A stretch of DNA of 64,000 nt from positions 372,001 to 436,000 of the forward strand of contig MBPM02000020.1 of the NCBI GenBank assembly GCA_001695595.3, in the 5' to 3' direction. The position numbers and the translations under genes are program-made. This document shows positions 11,852-23,700 of the stretch, one piece after another. The notes beneath the pieces are model-generated. The model was not told the origin of the DNA and did no database searches. It saw only the letters and a list, made by a program, of their open reading frames with translations. Position 1 is the stretch's first letter. The number at the start of each line of letters is the position of its first letter. The DNA is from Plasmopara viticola (lineage: Eukaryota; Oomycota; Peronosporomycetes; Peronosporales; Peronosporaceae).

Positions 11852-13984
11852 ATGCCGCCGGAGAGCACCAAGAAGCGCAAGGCCATCGCTGATGACGTCT
11901 CCGATGTAACAACATTACAAGTACACCGTTGCCGTTTTGTGGACTGGATGCCCTCGGCCATTCACGCGCTCAGCTTTAATAGTGCCGGTGACCAGCTCGC
12001 GGTGGCACGCGCCACGGGCGATGTGGAAATATGGAGTGTTTGCACTAAATGGCACCTTAAGTATGTCTTAGCTGGGTCCATTCAAAGCCAAGTATCGGCA
12101 CTGTGCTGGGCTCCAGGCAGCGACCGCTTGTTTGTGTCGTCGCTGAATGGCACGCTTTGGGAACTAGACTTGCAGTCTCTGCGTCATACGAACGTGACAG
12201 ACTCGAACGGTGGCTCCATTTGGTGTATGGTCATCGATGCTGAGTCACAACAATTGGCCGTTGGCTGCGAAGATGGCTGCATCCGCCTCTTTTCGTACGC
12301 AGAAGGCCAGCTTTACTTCAGGAAGGGCTTCCTTACCACAGGCAACCGCATTGTGTCATTAGCGTGGCACTCGCACGCTCACCAAATCTTTTCCGGTAGC
12401 GAAAACGGTGTAATTCATTGCTGGAATGCTGTGACGGGCCGCAACGAGTCGAGGATTACCCTCGAGACTCTGGCTAGGCAAAAGTCAGTCGTCTGGTCGC
12501 TTGTGGTGCTAGACGACCTGACGCTTGTGAGCGGTGACTCGGCCGGTAATCTAAGCTTTTGGCATGCTCCCACGGGTACCTTGCTGCAAAAGTTTTCGCA
12601 CCTGACGGCCGACATCTTGGCCATCTGTGTGAGTCAATGCAACAATATGCTTTTTGCGTCGGGTGTGGACAGCCAGGTCGTCGAGTTTCGTCGTTTTGTC
12701 GCCGAAAGCGGGATCGCTACCTGGGCCTACTCATACAGCCACCGCGGACATAGCCACGACGTCCGTGCGCTTGCACTTTCGTCCAAGTCTAAACCGGTTC
12801 TTGTTTCTGGCGGAATCGATACTCAGCTCGTCTGGTACCGTGGTAACAGCTTTGGTGCCAGCCGTCCAGCCAAAATCGCGCCGATGCCGTATCGACAGTC
12901 GATTGCGTTGGCGAACGAGAAGCGCATGCTGATGGTGCAGAAGACTACGTCATTAGACTTTTGGCGCTTAGCCACACAAACTGCGGCTACCGGCACCATC
13001 ACCCAGAAGCACAAGCTGTTGCTGGAGATAAACGTGAGCAAACTTTCAAATCTAATCTGCTCGGCTTTGGCTCCAGATTCCAGCTTTGTGGCTTGTTCGA
13101 CATCGAAAGAATTAAAGCTTTTTGAGCTAAACGCTGATAACAACTTTCGGCCTAAGAAGGTCACGACGCTGCCAAGCAATGTGATGGGTCCAGCTTGCGT
13201 GCTTGCCTTCTCACCAGACTCCACGCGCCTAGTGATTGCATCGTCATCGCACCAGCTTCGCGTTCTGGACTTGGCGAAAATGGAGATTTTAAAAACTTTT
13301 GAAGTTGCCGGCTCATCTAAAACGATAGACGTGAACTTTCATGTGCCGTCTCCACTTGTTTCTTTAACAATTTCTTTAGACGGGCAATGGCTTGCCACCG
13401 GTGATGTGTCAAACACGATTGCTGTGTACAATTTGGACTCGATGCAGTTTTACTGCCAGCTACCTCGCCCCAGTGAAATGCATACAAGTATGAGGTTCAA
13501 CCCATCGGGTAAAACCCTCGTTGTCACGCTCGTGTCGAACAGCTTTATATGTTATGATGTGGAGACCAAGGGTTTGTCTGAGTGGTACCGTCGTAATAAA
13601 GCACAATTTCCGAAAGAACTGTTGGAAGGCCGGAATCTTAAGGGTATGACGTTCGATCCAGCCAATCCAGATTTGCTTTACCTTTACTCGCAGGTGAGTC
13701 TTTATCAGATTGACATGGGAAAGCACACGACCGTCAAGAGCCCACCCAAAAAGACTCATCGCCGTGCAATGAGCGGTGGTACAGAGTCAGATGACAATAA
13801 TGATGCGATTGAGAGTGAACTTGTGAAGCTCAATGACGGTTTTTGCCGTGTTGTGAACCGGTATCGTCCGCTCTCGTTTGTTGACTTTGTTGCGGACAAT
13901 GAGATCGTCATAGTCGAGACTCCGTGGCTAAAAGTGTTAAGCCGTTTGCCTGGTGCTCTTCGTCGTCATAAGTATGGCAAGTAA
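11852..13984 (+). CDS. UTP4: UTP4/cirhin-like WD40 protein of the SSU processome
   Basis: A single exon encodes 710 residues, close to UTP4/cirhin of yeast and animals (about 690-780). UTP4 is part of the t-UTP/UtpA complex, which binds nascent pre-rRNA in the nucleolus and is needed for 18S rRNA maturation. The N-terminus has a short basic tail (STKKRKAI) and then the family's opening VHRCRFVDWMPSAIHALSF. WD repeats follow, for example IWCMVIDAESQQLAVGCEDG, IVSLAWHSHAHQIFSGSENG and HSHDVRALALS followed by SGGIDTQLVWY. A second propeller covers the C-terminal half, and the protein ends in a basic segment with WLKVLSRLP and RRHKYGK, as in the yeast protein. Start choice: first ATG, preceded by CCACC. 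Assignment by motif recall, not by search. Confidence 0.88.
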   Translation: MPPESTKKRKAIADDVSDVTTLQVHRCRFVDWMPSAIHALSFNSAGDQLAVARATGDVEIWSVCTKWHLKYVLAGSIQSQVSALCWAPGSDRLFVSSLNGTLWELDLQSLRHTNVTDSNGGSIWCMVIDAESQQLAVGCEDGCIRLFSYAEGQLYFRKGFLTTGNRIVSLAWHSHAHQIFSGSENGVIHCWNAVTGRNESRITLETLARQKSVVWSLVVLDDLTLVSGDSAGNLSFWHAPTGTLLQKFSHLTADILAICVSQCNNMLFASGVDSQVVEFRRFVAESGIATWAYSYSHRGHSHDVRALALSSKSKPVLVSGGIDTQLVWYRGNSFGASRPAKIAPMPYRQSIALANEKRMLMVQKTTSLDFWRLATQTAATGTITQKHKLLLEINVSKLSNLICSALAPDSSFVACSTSKELKLFELNADNNFRPKKVTTLPSNVMGPACVLAFSPDSTRLVIASSSHQLRVLDLAKMEILKTFEVAGSSKTIDVNFHVPSPLVSLTISLDGQWLATGDVSNTIAVYNLDSMQFYCQLPRPSEMHTSMRFNPSGKTLVVTLVSNSFICYDVETKGLSEWYRRNKAQFPKELLEGRNLKGMTFDPANPDLLYLYSQVSLYQIDMGKHTTVKSPPKKTHRRAMSGGTESDDNNDAIESELVKLNDGFCRVVNRYRPLSFVDFVADNEIVIVETPWLKVLSRLPGALRRHKYGK

Positions 13985-14286
13985 TTACACTGAAACGTTT
14001 GATTGATCTAAGGCCCTTGAAGTCATATGTGCTGTTGTTCCCATGCTTTAAACAAAATGCTTTTCGAAGTGCAATTAAAGCATCAAAGATTAGATACCAT
14101 CTTGCCACGACTTTTCAGTAATGTGAAGCGCCCGAAAAACTTATAATTAGATACTATCTCGAAAGTAATGTCGACACGACTTTCCATAATGTGAATGTCT
14201 TCAGATACCCCCGTTTAATAATAAGCTTCAGCTGATTTTGTCTGAAGCCTCTTTTTCAGACAAACCGTAGTATGATTTGCAAATAC
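13985..14286. other. UTP4 downstream region with a degenerate repeat
   Basis: There is no gene here. Two similar segments, at about 14090-14125 and 14147-14195, share TAGATACYATCT and a later cluster matching CACGACTTTYCRTAATGTGAA, which suggests an old tandem duplication in the 3' flank of UTP4. The non-LTR element begins just beyond. Confidence 0.4.
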
Positions 14287-14468
14287 ACTGCCTCGACTTT
14301 TTCGGAAAAGGTTGGGGTGACGCCCTCCTACCAAGCGCGGGGGCTTAATGCTCGCGCGCTTCGGGCAGGTGCTCTCGGGCATCTGCAGGTCTCTAACGAG
14401 TCTCACCCTCGACGCGACGGTCTCCAGCACCAGGCCAAACCCCCTTCCACGCCCTTAACCGCGCCAAC

Positions 14469-14738
14469 CGCATCCGGATTGGCTCCTTTAATGTGAATTC
14501 TCTAGGTTCGAAGCGCAAGAAGCACGTAACACTCCCCGAAGATCTCCGGCGCTACCGCGTCGATATCCTTGGCCTCCGAGAAACCAAGATTTACGATAGA
14601 GGTGAGCACCGCATTGATGACTTCCTTCTAACCCTAAAAAAAAACGAAGCCAAGACCGAAGTCACCGAAATCCGCCGCCACTGCAACCCGTCGGGCGCGA
14701 CACGCCCGATCCCGAGAAGAAACCTGGCACCACACTAA
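14469..14738 (+). pseudogene. AP endonuclease fragment of the non-LTR element
   Basis: The frame reads RIGSFNVNSLGSKRKK, then YRVDILGLRETKIYD. This matches the start of exonuclease/endonuclease/phosphatase domains of non-LTR elements: the Asn in FNVNSL and the Glu in LRETK are the expected early metal-site residues. About 20 residues after RETK the frame leaves the endonuclease sequence and runs into a lysine-rich stretch, then a stop. I infer that the central domain and most of the reverse transcriptase were deleted at this point. Confidence 0.7.
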
Positions 14739-14868
14739 GAAGCTCGGAACACTCTTCGGCGATATTAAAGATCTATCCCGACGCAAGTCCCTGGCCACCC
14801 TCGCGCTCCACCGCCTCTGGTCCGTCTGGCTCCGCCCCACGTTCATCTCACCCAAGACACGCATTCGA

Positions 14869-15423
14869 TTGTACAACACCTACGTTCTACCGATTCTGCT
14901 GTACAACTGGGCTCTTACTAAGTCAGAGCTCCACGGCCTCGAGAGTTTCCATCGCCGCCAGCTTCGCTACGCTCTTGGCTATCGCTACCCTCGACCCATT
15001 TCGAATGCAAGACTCTACGACCTCTGTGATGAGCGGCCGCTGAGACTACGACTGACACAAGCTCGCTGGCGCCTGTTTGGCCATGTACTTCGCCGCAATC
15101 CCGACATTCCAGCTAACCTCCCGATGCGTGCCTACTTCTTCTTCACCGCAGCAAAATGGCGCGGACGTCCCCGCACCACGCTCCCCTCGACACTCGACCA
15201 CAATCTTGTTTCCCGTGGCTCCGGCTTTCGACTCCGGACAGCACAAGACCTCGAAGTGGTACGTACCCTTGCACAAGACCGAAAGAAATGGAAGACCCAT
15301 ACGACCTCGGTGCTGGATGCACTGCCCGCCGAACGAGACTCGACGTATGCGGACACCACTCTATGCCGTGGACTAGCCAGACTGAGCCTAGCACGTGCAT
15401 GCCTTGGCAACGCGATAACGTAA
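14869..15423 (+). pseudogene. C-terminal fragment of non-LTR reverse transcriptase polyprotein
   Basis: The 184-codon open frame begins YNTYVLPILLYNWALT and contains RWRLFGHVLRRN. These are typical of the region downstream of the reverse transcriptase thumb in LINE polyproteins. The catalytic FADD box and all earlier palm motifs are absent. The frame ends just before the CATTA-repeat tail. Several antisense and alternative frames of 80-112 codons overlap it; I regard them as by-products of the high GC content. Confidence 0.8.
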
Positions 15424-15451
15424 TACATTACATTACATTACTGCCTCGACT

Positions 15452-18400
15452 ATTGCGTTACCTTGACAAAAGATCTTTTGCTTCAAGCAAATGAAAATCG
15501 GTATTTAACGCTGCCATTAAGATACAAATTGTACTACGGTCTACTGTTCTCATGACAAAAAAAGTCGACTTTGCAGATCACAAAAACAGCTCGGATGACA
15601 ACGGCATCAAATTTATTGAAGGCCCGATATGTGACGGGGGTACACTTTACCTTGGCTTGCAAGAGAATTTTCTCGTGTCACTTTCAAAACATCCTGCGAC
15701 GCACAGAGCCTTCATGAGCGCAAGACACCGCGCTATAACCTTACATTTCGTACGCTATCGTTTTGGACGCTCGCTGGCTCGTCATCATACCCAAACCCAG
15801 AGTGTGCGTACCTGGTGAGTGCTATGTCGACCTAATGCAAGTTCAGATCGAAATCAGTTTAGCATGGTACTCAAGCAAGCGCCGTGGTCTTACAGAGTCA
15901 TAGATAAAACAATTAAACAGGCAATATGCACGTATGTGCCACTCATCGAGTCCTTCTGTTGGTTGTTTGGTGTTACTTTCACTAAGCCTGCTACGTAGGC
16001 TGAATCATGAAACGTGACTTCGGCCGCCCTGGCTTTTCGTCACTAGGTACCATGTGTGCTTAGCACCGTGTTCTTAAATGTGACTTGCGTAGTATACAAA
16101 TTCTGTATTGCCTTTTAACGGTGACACATACTTAAATAAAGAAAACTAATTGGTTTCGATCTGAATTAGCACCAGGTCAAAATTGCACCTGGAAAAACTA
16201 TCTCGAGAGCGTCCGATAAGGCTACCTACGTAATTAAAAAGTGCACCGCAGCGGCTCACCCTGCAGGCGACTACAGAAATATGAGCGTTTCAAGATAAAG
16301 TGAATTGCGCAGAGAGAGGTTTTGTACACAACTAATTATCTTCAACCGTGACATTTGTACTCGTAGTGAATACTTGAGTTGGTTGGGGACGCAAGAAATG
16401 CTAAATTACAATGGCTTGTGCTACAAGAACTCGTACAGTTTGTGCGTAGCAAGATGCCTTTCAAAGTAAATAACGCTGCTAGTGTGTTTGCATATTCTAT
16501 ACACAGCCAAATGCCATGAACGGTGACATTCGTTGACGGTAGTGCGCACCGTGGGCAGTTAAGGGGTGATTGATTGCTTCGCCACTTCTATCAGACGGCC
16601 GATTTTTCCACATAACAAAAGCATAGGCTAATGAAATCGTGCTTAACTTTACAGCCTACTTACCATATGCTGGATAAAAGTCAAAGCCCGTATCTAAGAG
16701 ACTAATTAGAGAAGCAGTGTACGCTTGCCTTGTTACCATAATGCCTAAAAGATAATCAATTGAACTCAATCTGAATCAGCATTAGATCAAAGTTGCTCTT
16801 AGCCCGCCAATCATACACTAAAGTTTAGCAGAAAATTCAGCTAGAAAGCGTATAAAAATCTGCGTACGTAGTCACAGTGTATACCACTGTGGCTTGCGCT
16901 TAGGGCACCCACATAGAATGTGTGCGTAGCAAGACGTGATTTGCACTGCAATGTGTGTGTACAGGTTCTGTACGCCGCTAAATCCTCTTAATGGCCTGGA
17001 CGGGTAAGCACACCGTGGGTGGAAATGATCCAACCCAATCGAATGGGCTCGCAAGTTTTTCAGAATAGATCGCCTAGGTGTTTTCTAGCCTGGTATCCGA
17101 TCAAGGAGCAATTTACATTCGCGTTCCTTTTTATGGGCTTCGAGTTCCGTCAATATTCACCCTCACTTTGGGTAGGCACAAATTTCATAGATGTGTTCGG
17201 AGTTGATCGTCTTTTTTACTAAGTAAGACGTTACTCCTCAAATAAGTCAAGGTAACGAAGCTAATAAACAGCCTAGGGGTAGGCACAATTCGCACTATAC
17301 TGCAGGCAGCAGTGATGCAAGAGACAGTTAAGCTCACAAACAGACTCACTCTTTTGAAATGACATGGCAGGCTTTTTTTAGCCTACCTGATCGCACATTA
17401 TTGTGTTCGTGGTCTTTCTCATTCATGTTTTTTTCAATAAACGTAAGAGCCGTCGAGGTACTAATTTTCGTTGCTTTGGTTGTGAAAGAGGGCACAAGAT
17501 CTGAACCAGTCCCGGGATTTGTTCAGAAGTATTTTCGTAAAGTTTAAAGGTTTTGTAAGCTTTCTGGTAGATATCACACATTCAAATGTAAGAGGAATGC
17601 TTATCATTAGCGAAGAAAGCATAATACTGGGAATTAAGCACTCATTAAGGGTATATGGCTTATATACATCATGGGGGCTTGGGAGGCTGACAGCATCTGA
17701 CTTTGAAATCAGCAGCGGAGGTTTGCAAAACATACCCGTGGCTCAACGGTGCTATGAAAACCATATCGAAACTCGGAGGCACTAAAGTTTCGAGAAATTT
17801 GGGCGATGACAATCGATTGTACCCCGCAACATATGCTGTCTGATGCTCTATGAAGATACGAACGATAGCATATAAATTTTATATTTCCTAGATTATGAAG
17901 CGGTTTAAGGGTCGAAGAAGACCGGGTTGATGTTTAAAGAAAATTGTACGGCACGATGTCATTTCGACTTCTTAACATGAAAAAGCTAGGCTTTACTGTG
18001 GATTTGCTATTGCTGGAATATCACAAGCAACAAAGCTATAGACATCATCCGTTCGATCCCGCTTGAAGTGACTTTGGCGAGCTATATATCCGCCTCAAGT
18101 GTGTATGCAACACAGCACCGCAAACTCTGGTAAATAAAATTTAGCAAACGGCGACATAGGTCCGCACGACAGGCGGGTGATGGATTGCTGATAGCATAGC
18201 CTGACAAGAAGAGAGCGGACAAGCAATACAAAACCAATCCCTTGGTGTCATAAATGACTCCGTCGTTGTTAGAGAGGCCACAAGTAGAATTGATTTTTAA
18301 GTAGGTCATTGCGTCACGACAGATGCATTTTAATGGAAACTATTATTAGAAATGACAGAGACACTGAGCGACAACGAGCTCGAAGCAACTAGGCTCCTAG

Positions 18401-19599
18401 CTAAATATCACATTGCAATTCACTCATTGGCGGTGAATTCTGAATTGTGTAAAACCTCTTGGGACTATTTGAGTACGAAAAAAATGTCTTGGATCATCTT
18501 TGTAGGCAACGTACACTGCGTCTGGGCTCAGAAAGCCTAAGGGGGTCCAAGAATTCAAATCAATTTCCAGTGATATTTTAGGTGTGGTGCAAATTAACCT
18601 TCTTACCGCATAAAGAGTAAGTCGCAAACACGTTACTGGAGATTAATCACTGCCTCAACATACCAACGTGAGCTCATTAAAAACATTCTCGCCGCAGGGA
18701 CAAAAAGGGGCATGATGCTGGGCAAAGTCGTCATCGACTTTTTGTATTTTAAAATGTAGAGAAAAATGGCTACAAATATATTTAAATAATGAGTCGAACC
18801 GTGCGACGGTGTCTGGACAATAAGTATCGTGCACTGCATTCGATAGGAGGCTATTATCAAATACGAATGGGAAAGTCAAAGCAAACTCGTACAGTAGCTG
18901 GTACACCCAAGAGCTTGCAATGCCTTCGAGTGTAAACGCCAGGCAACGTTTAAATGTCTTGTCACTTGGTTGCTTTGACCATTATAAGCTCTCGCTCGGA
19001 CACATTTCAATGTCTATTGCCACGTTCTAGAGAGCACCCAATTTTGAAGACCAATTTGAGCCACCTGATGCAATATTTTGAGGAGAATAATAATAAGAGG
19101 AATGTGTCGCGGCAGCAGCGAAGACTATACGTTTTAAGCACTTATAGAGCTTGAGCAGACCTGAGAATTTAAAAGTCGTCACGGCTCGTATTAAGTCACG
19201 ACCTAAAAATATACTTTTCGTTAGGCCCAGCCTATGTTTTATACAATTTTGTACAAGTTGTCCGGGTCCTGCAAAGCCTCTCTTTGATATGTTGTAAAAA
19301 AAGAATGAGTGCTGCTTAGTGAGCTAGAACAGAAGCTCCAGAGAATGTTTTGCAGGCACCTCTTCTGACCGAACAAGATGAAGCCGTTTACCGATCGTCT
19401 TACACTTCCGACTATTCCTTCTCGATGAAAGTGGGCATAAACGAGGCATTTCAAGCCTATCAGCGCAATACAGAGCTACCAAACAAAGTTACTCTGTTCA
19501 TGACAAGGGTTCACGTGCCACCGGTAAATAGGCGAGTGCATCGCTTGATCACAAGCGTTTTGATGTTTAGAGCAATTAACTTTTAAAGACATCGATGAT
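15452..19599. other. Intergenic desert with degenerate LTR-like repeats
   Basis: No gene is supported. An ATG frame at 15552-15818 (88 codons) matches nothing I know. Between about 16.0 and 17.0 kb, related segments recur at an interval of roughly 400-470 bp: GTGCGTAGCAAGA near 16441 and 16921, a similar but weaker copy near 16080, and the pair ATCTGAATTAGCACCAGGTCAAA near 16160 and ATCTGAATCAGCATTAGATCAAA near 16770. This suggests several old LTR copies in the same orientation. A segment at 16715-16740 also recurs at 50175-50200. Confidence 0.45.
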
Positions 19600-20124
19600 T
19601 ACGCCCTCATTGTCGCAAAGTATAGTAATTTATTCGTCGTTCCTCGAAAATATATTTCTGCAATAAACAAAGCCTGTGAAGTTTAAAACAAATGACGATG
19701 CGTTTTTTGCGCAGGTCCAACTACGAGTTGACAAACTTGAAAATTTATCGATGGCAGTCATATAATTTGGACGCCAATCTAGATGATTAGGTACGAAACT
19801 TCATCGCAGGTAAAAATGCTCGTGTAACCCTTTGTTTTGAGTAGGCAAATAGCGTCCTCCGTCATGAGATTCTGGCAGATCCTTTCCGGGCACTTTACTG
19901 AGCGGCAAAGACTTGATGTACGATATACGTTGAAAAGCACATAATTTCTTGATTAGCGGTCAAATAGGCCGAGGAAAGTCGTTATCGATCTCCACTACAT
20001 GATTGTGGCACCACGCGTACAGTAGGTTGCCAAATATGTGAGGGCCTGTAATCTATCAAAGGTTTAAGCCCACGGCCCAATCGTCGAATATTTACAGAGC
20101 TTATCAGAAGCGACAGACTGCTGG

Positions 20125-20700
20125 AAGTCCATGGACGCCAAATTTCTCGTTCGCCTTCTAGAACTCGATGGCAATTGTGTTGGCTTGTCGTCTGGGTGAA
20201 TTGATCCTTTTGACCCATGATTTGGCCAGTATAACTCGGGACAAATACCAAAGAATCAACAAAAACGGCGCTAAATCATACTATGACCTTACGAATACAA
20301 TCGTTTCCGATTAGGTGCTATCTACCGTTTGATAAGATTATCAGATTTAATCAGATTTTATGTTGCTACAAAAACAGCAGACCATCCTCGGACAGATGGT
20401 TTGCTCAAATCATACTTCGCATGATGTGCGCTGACGGGCCAGCTTTGTAATCTGACATTTTATGAATGAATGAGTTTGCTAACAATGCGACCAATGCATG
20501 TACGAGATCTATACAGTTGAGCTTAGCGTTTAAAGAGCCACTAGCGCTTAGAAGTACAAAAGCTTCTAAGATTAAAGGTAAGAGGACCGTAAAGACTTTA
20601 TCTTCTAAATAACAAAATGTTTGGCGAATTAGGCATATTTTGCAGCAGCATCGCATTATATAAAGGCAACTATTACATCATAATTGCAATATCTTAACTT
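20125..20700 (+). pseudogene. Decayed Gypsy-type LTR retrotransposon integrase
   Basis: In shifting plus-strand frames, pieces of a chromovirus/Gypsy integrase can be read in the right order: SPWTPNFSFAF near 20130 (family pattern PW..xSxDFxxGLP), TIVSD near 20296 (AIVSDRDPRF) and TKTADHPRTDG near 20370 (the STAYHPQTDGQTER box). MNEFANNATNACT follows near 20460 (EFAxNxxxHxSTGxTPF). Stops and frameshifts separate every piece. No LTRs or protease/RT parts could be assigned. It is a dead remnant. Confidence 0.55.
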
Positions 20701-23700
20701 GGCTTAACACTATCGGTACATTTGCCAAGGAAGACTAAATCCTAGACCTCACAATTGTGACTCAATGTCTTAGCGTCTTGATACACAACTTTAGGTTTGC
20801 GTTTTCATGCAAAAAAGACGGGCACGTTTCAAATATACCGCTCAAGCGTTTGTAATTAGTGACGGGTCACAAATCATACACAGAGAAAGCGTGCAAGAAG
20901 ATCTGAGGTCTTTCGCTGAATGGCTGCTTAACATCCCCGGTTTTAAGATAGATGTGTGTGATAATCAACAGCATGCTTTTCTCACGTTCAACTCTGCAAT
21001 TTGGGCAAAGGCTTAATCATAATAAATATTGAAAAGGTGCCTATCTTTTGGAGCTTCTTTTGACTGCAAGACAGTTTTTACCACAAGAAATAGGCTTAAT
21101 GTAAAAGTTCAATACATTTCCTTAACTAAGATCAACATAACATCCACAAAATGATACATAAAAGTTCTTCATTATTGGACTGGCTATCTACGAAATGTAA
21201 GTTTGGCCAGAACGGTGAGAAAACGGACGCGGAGAAGGCTGTTAGTCGGCTAGGCACAAAGCCAATTAAAAAAAAACCACATCGGTGCCTCCGCTTCAAA
21301 GTTATTCTCTGTGCTAAGGGCTGTGCCTACATTGAAGGTTGTGCTTGTGCTGCAGGCGGAAACCAGACCTGAAATACTAGCCAAAAACCCGTTTAGGCAA
21401 TGTAAGCTCTGGTGAATCCTCGCGTTCAATTGCGGCGAAAATTTCGCGCCTACCGATCTTCATTGATAGGTGGACCGCAGACAGCGTTGCCATTGTGCAA
21501 CAAGCCACGATTTTTGCCCACTTAGGCTGCAACAAAAGCATCAATCAAATGACAAGTCGCAAAAAAATTGTACCCGCCGTAATCTGCCGGCCTCTCATAG
21601 CCTTTAAGTATAGATAAGTCTAATAAACTTTTATAAGTGCCAAGCCCAAACTGGCATGCCGTCACCGATGGTTTCACCAGCGCTGGATGGTAGTAGGAAA
21701 GTGATGAACAAGCCTCAATTCGTTCGACGGGTACGGCGTCTCTTGCCTGATCATCACCGAGCACCTACGTAAGTCGCCGTATCTTAAGGGGCCCACTTTT
21801 CCTCTGAATGCCGGTTGTGGCAAGAATGAGGCGGACTTTCCGAATAAGTATTTTGCCCCTTGCAGGCCATAGCCCTGGGTGGTGCCCTTTAATGCTTTGC
21901 GCATCTCTAGGACTCTCGGAAGACCAGTGGGTGCGAAAGGAACTAAGTCTTAAACAAACAGTTGCCTTGATCGACGTTATGACGACAATGTGTATGCTTT
22001 AAGGACCGCAACAACTTTTGCTATAACCATTTGGTCAGCGTCGCATAAATTAAGACGGCAAGAATGGCTTGCACACGGTCCGAGAATACCCTAGTCTTTT
22101 TTAGTAATGCTACCACGGTAGCTTGAATAGGTCCTATTCTGCAATTGCGCGAGATTTTCAGGGCATAACAGCTCGGAACTCAACCACGTCAAAAAAAAAT
22201 CAAGCGCTTTGCGATTGCGAGCTTAGATTAGGATTTGCGCGTTTGAATTACAATTCACGCATTTGATGGACTCACCTCCGGAACGTCTTGATTTAGGCTT
22301 GATGCCAAGCCAGATGTTGCGAGCGCAACATTTGAGCGCAAGTATAGGGTCACCCCAACGTGCAGCACCGTTGCAAAATCATTGAGACCAATTGAATGCT
22401 TACTTGGCCTCGCTACATTTGCGGTCTTCAACTATTTTCTAAAAGAATCGAAGTACAAAAAATTCCAATTCTTTATAATTTTGTTGACTCATAAAATTAG
22501 TTATCTCTTGGATCGAAAATTTTTACTATTACAAATTCCTTTTGCAGAAATCAGCCAATTAAGATATAATTAATGCCAACGATAAATTAATTGCTAAAGA
22601 AAACGTTTGGAAAAAATACTAGATCGCATAGAGCTTTGGGTAGTTGTGCTGGAGCCGTTTTAGCATCTCGTGCAAGTGGTGTGAAGCGGGAACCTGTGCC
22701 ACCTCACATTAAAGTTGCGGTGTGCCTCTGGCTTACAGCGCACTCTACATAGTCGCTGAATTTGGCAGTCAAGGCAAGACCGCTTCCTCTTCAGTCTTGT
22801 GTCCCGGCGTGACCAAATGCACACGCATGACATTTCTCGTGGGATCGGCCCTAAAGGTCAAACCATGGCTTATTCTGAGCGATCTCGAGCTCTTGACGCA
22901 CTTTAAATGGTTATGAAGTTCGTTGATCATGTAATTCCTGAGCTTTGCAGTTAAATTGACTGCCGCACGTTTGGTGTAGAAGTGACGGCGGTTTGTAATT
23001 CGTTCCATACTCGACGGACGAACGAGTTCATGGCCTTTCAGCCCCCGAACCGTATATTTAATATATGTGCACTAACAGCGATCACTAACAGACACCCGCT
23101 TTTGACTTGGATAAAGCTTAAAAAAGATGCTTCAAACGAGAACGCGTAAAAGACTCGAATTTCTACGATTAGAAATTCACTTGAGACCCCATTTTGGAAG
23201 GATTGATGATGTACACCAGTCGACGCGTTTCCAAAACCATGAGAAGTCCGATGAATAGACCATTTAATTTGTTTGTAAAAAGCTAAGTCACCTTTCAAGT
23301 AGTGACTTTATATATACATTACCAAACATATATGAGCTTACTCTTTCGATGATCTGTTTCTATTTAATTTGGAGCTACTGTGGCTACATCGTATGCCCTG
23401 CTTTTCACGTTTAGTCGACTTTTGCAAAGTCAGGTAATAGTTGTAGTAAGATGCTTACCTTAAGTAAAAAACCGAGAAAGAAAAAGCTTTTCCGAGCGCA
23501 TTAGGGCATTAAAAAGCTAGCAAATTTCTCAGACCATTTATCAGAGCGATGTAAGTTTCGTAGACGAAAAGTCGCTTTCAAAGTGCACACTCAGACGTTA
23601 AATGTAACGTGCAACCGCCAGCATAATCGAGTGTGTCACAAAGGACGCCAAACACCTCTTCCTCATTTAGCCAGAGCTGGTGCATGCTGAAACTTTTCTG

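Larger units (their letters stand above)
14287..15451 (+). mobile_element. Internally deleted non-LTR retrotransposon with target-site duplication
   Basis: The insert spans 14299-15439 and is flanked by a perfect 12-bp direct repeat ACTGCCTCGACT (14287-14298 and 15440-15451), which fits a target-site duplication. The 3' end is a short-repeat tail of CATTA/TTACA units. The 5' part encodes the start of an AP-type endonuclease. The 3' part encodes the C-terminal end of a reverse-transcriptase polyprotein. The catalytic reverse transcriptase core is missing, so the copy is not autonomous. It is much more GC-rich than its surroundings. The simple-repeat tail and the C-terminal RWRLFGHVLRR motif recall RTE-like or related LINE clades; the clade is a guess. 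A shorter relative lies at 43412-43730 on the other strand. Confidence 0.88.

Noticed and set aside
15046..15494. Several 84-112 codon frames on both strands
   Set aside because: All overlap the reverse-transcriptase fragment of the GC-rich LINE copy and show no motifs of their own.
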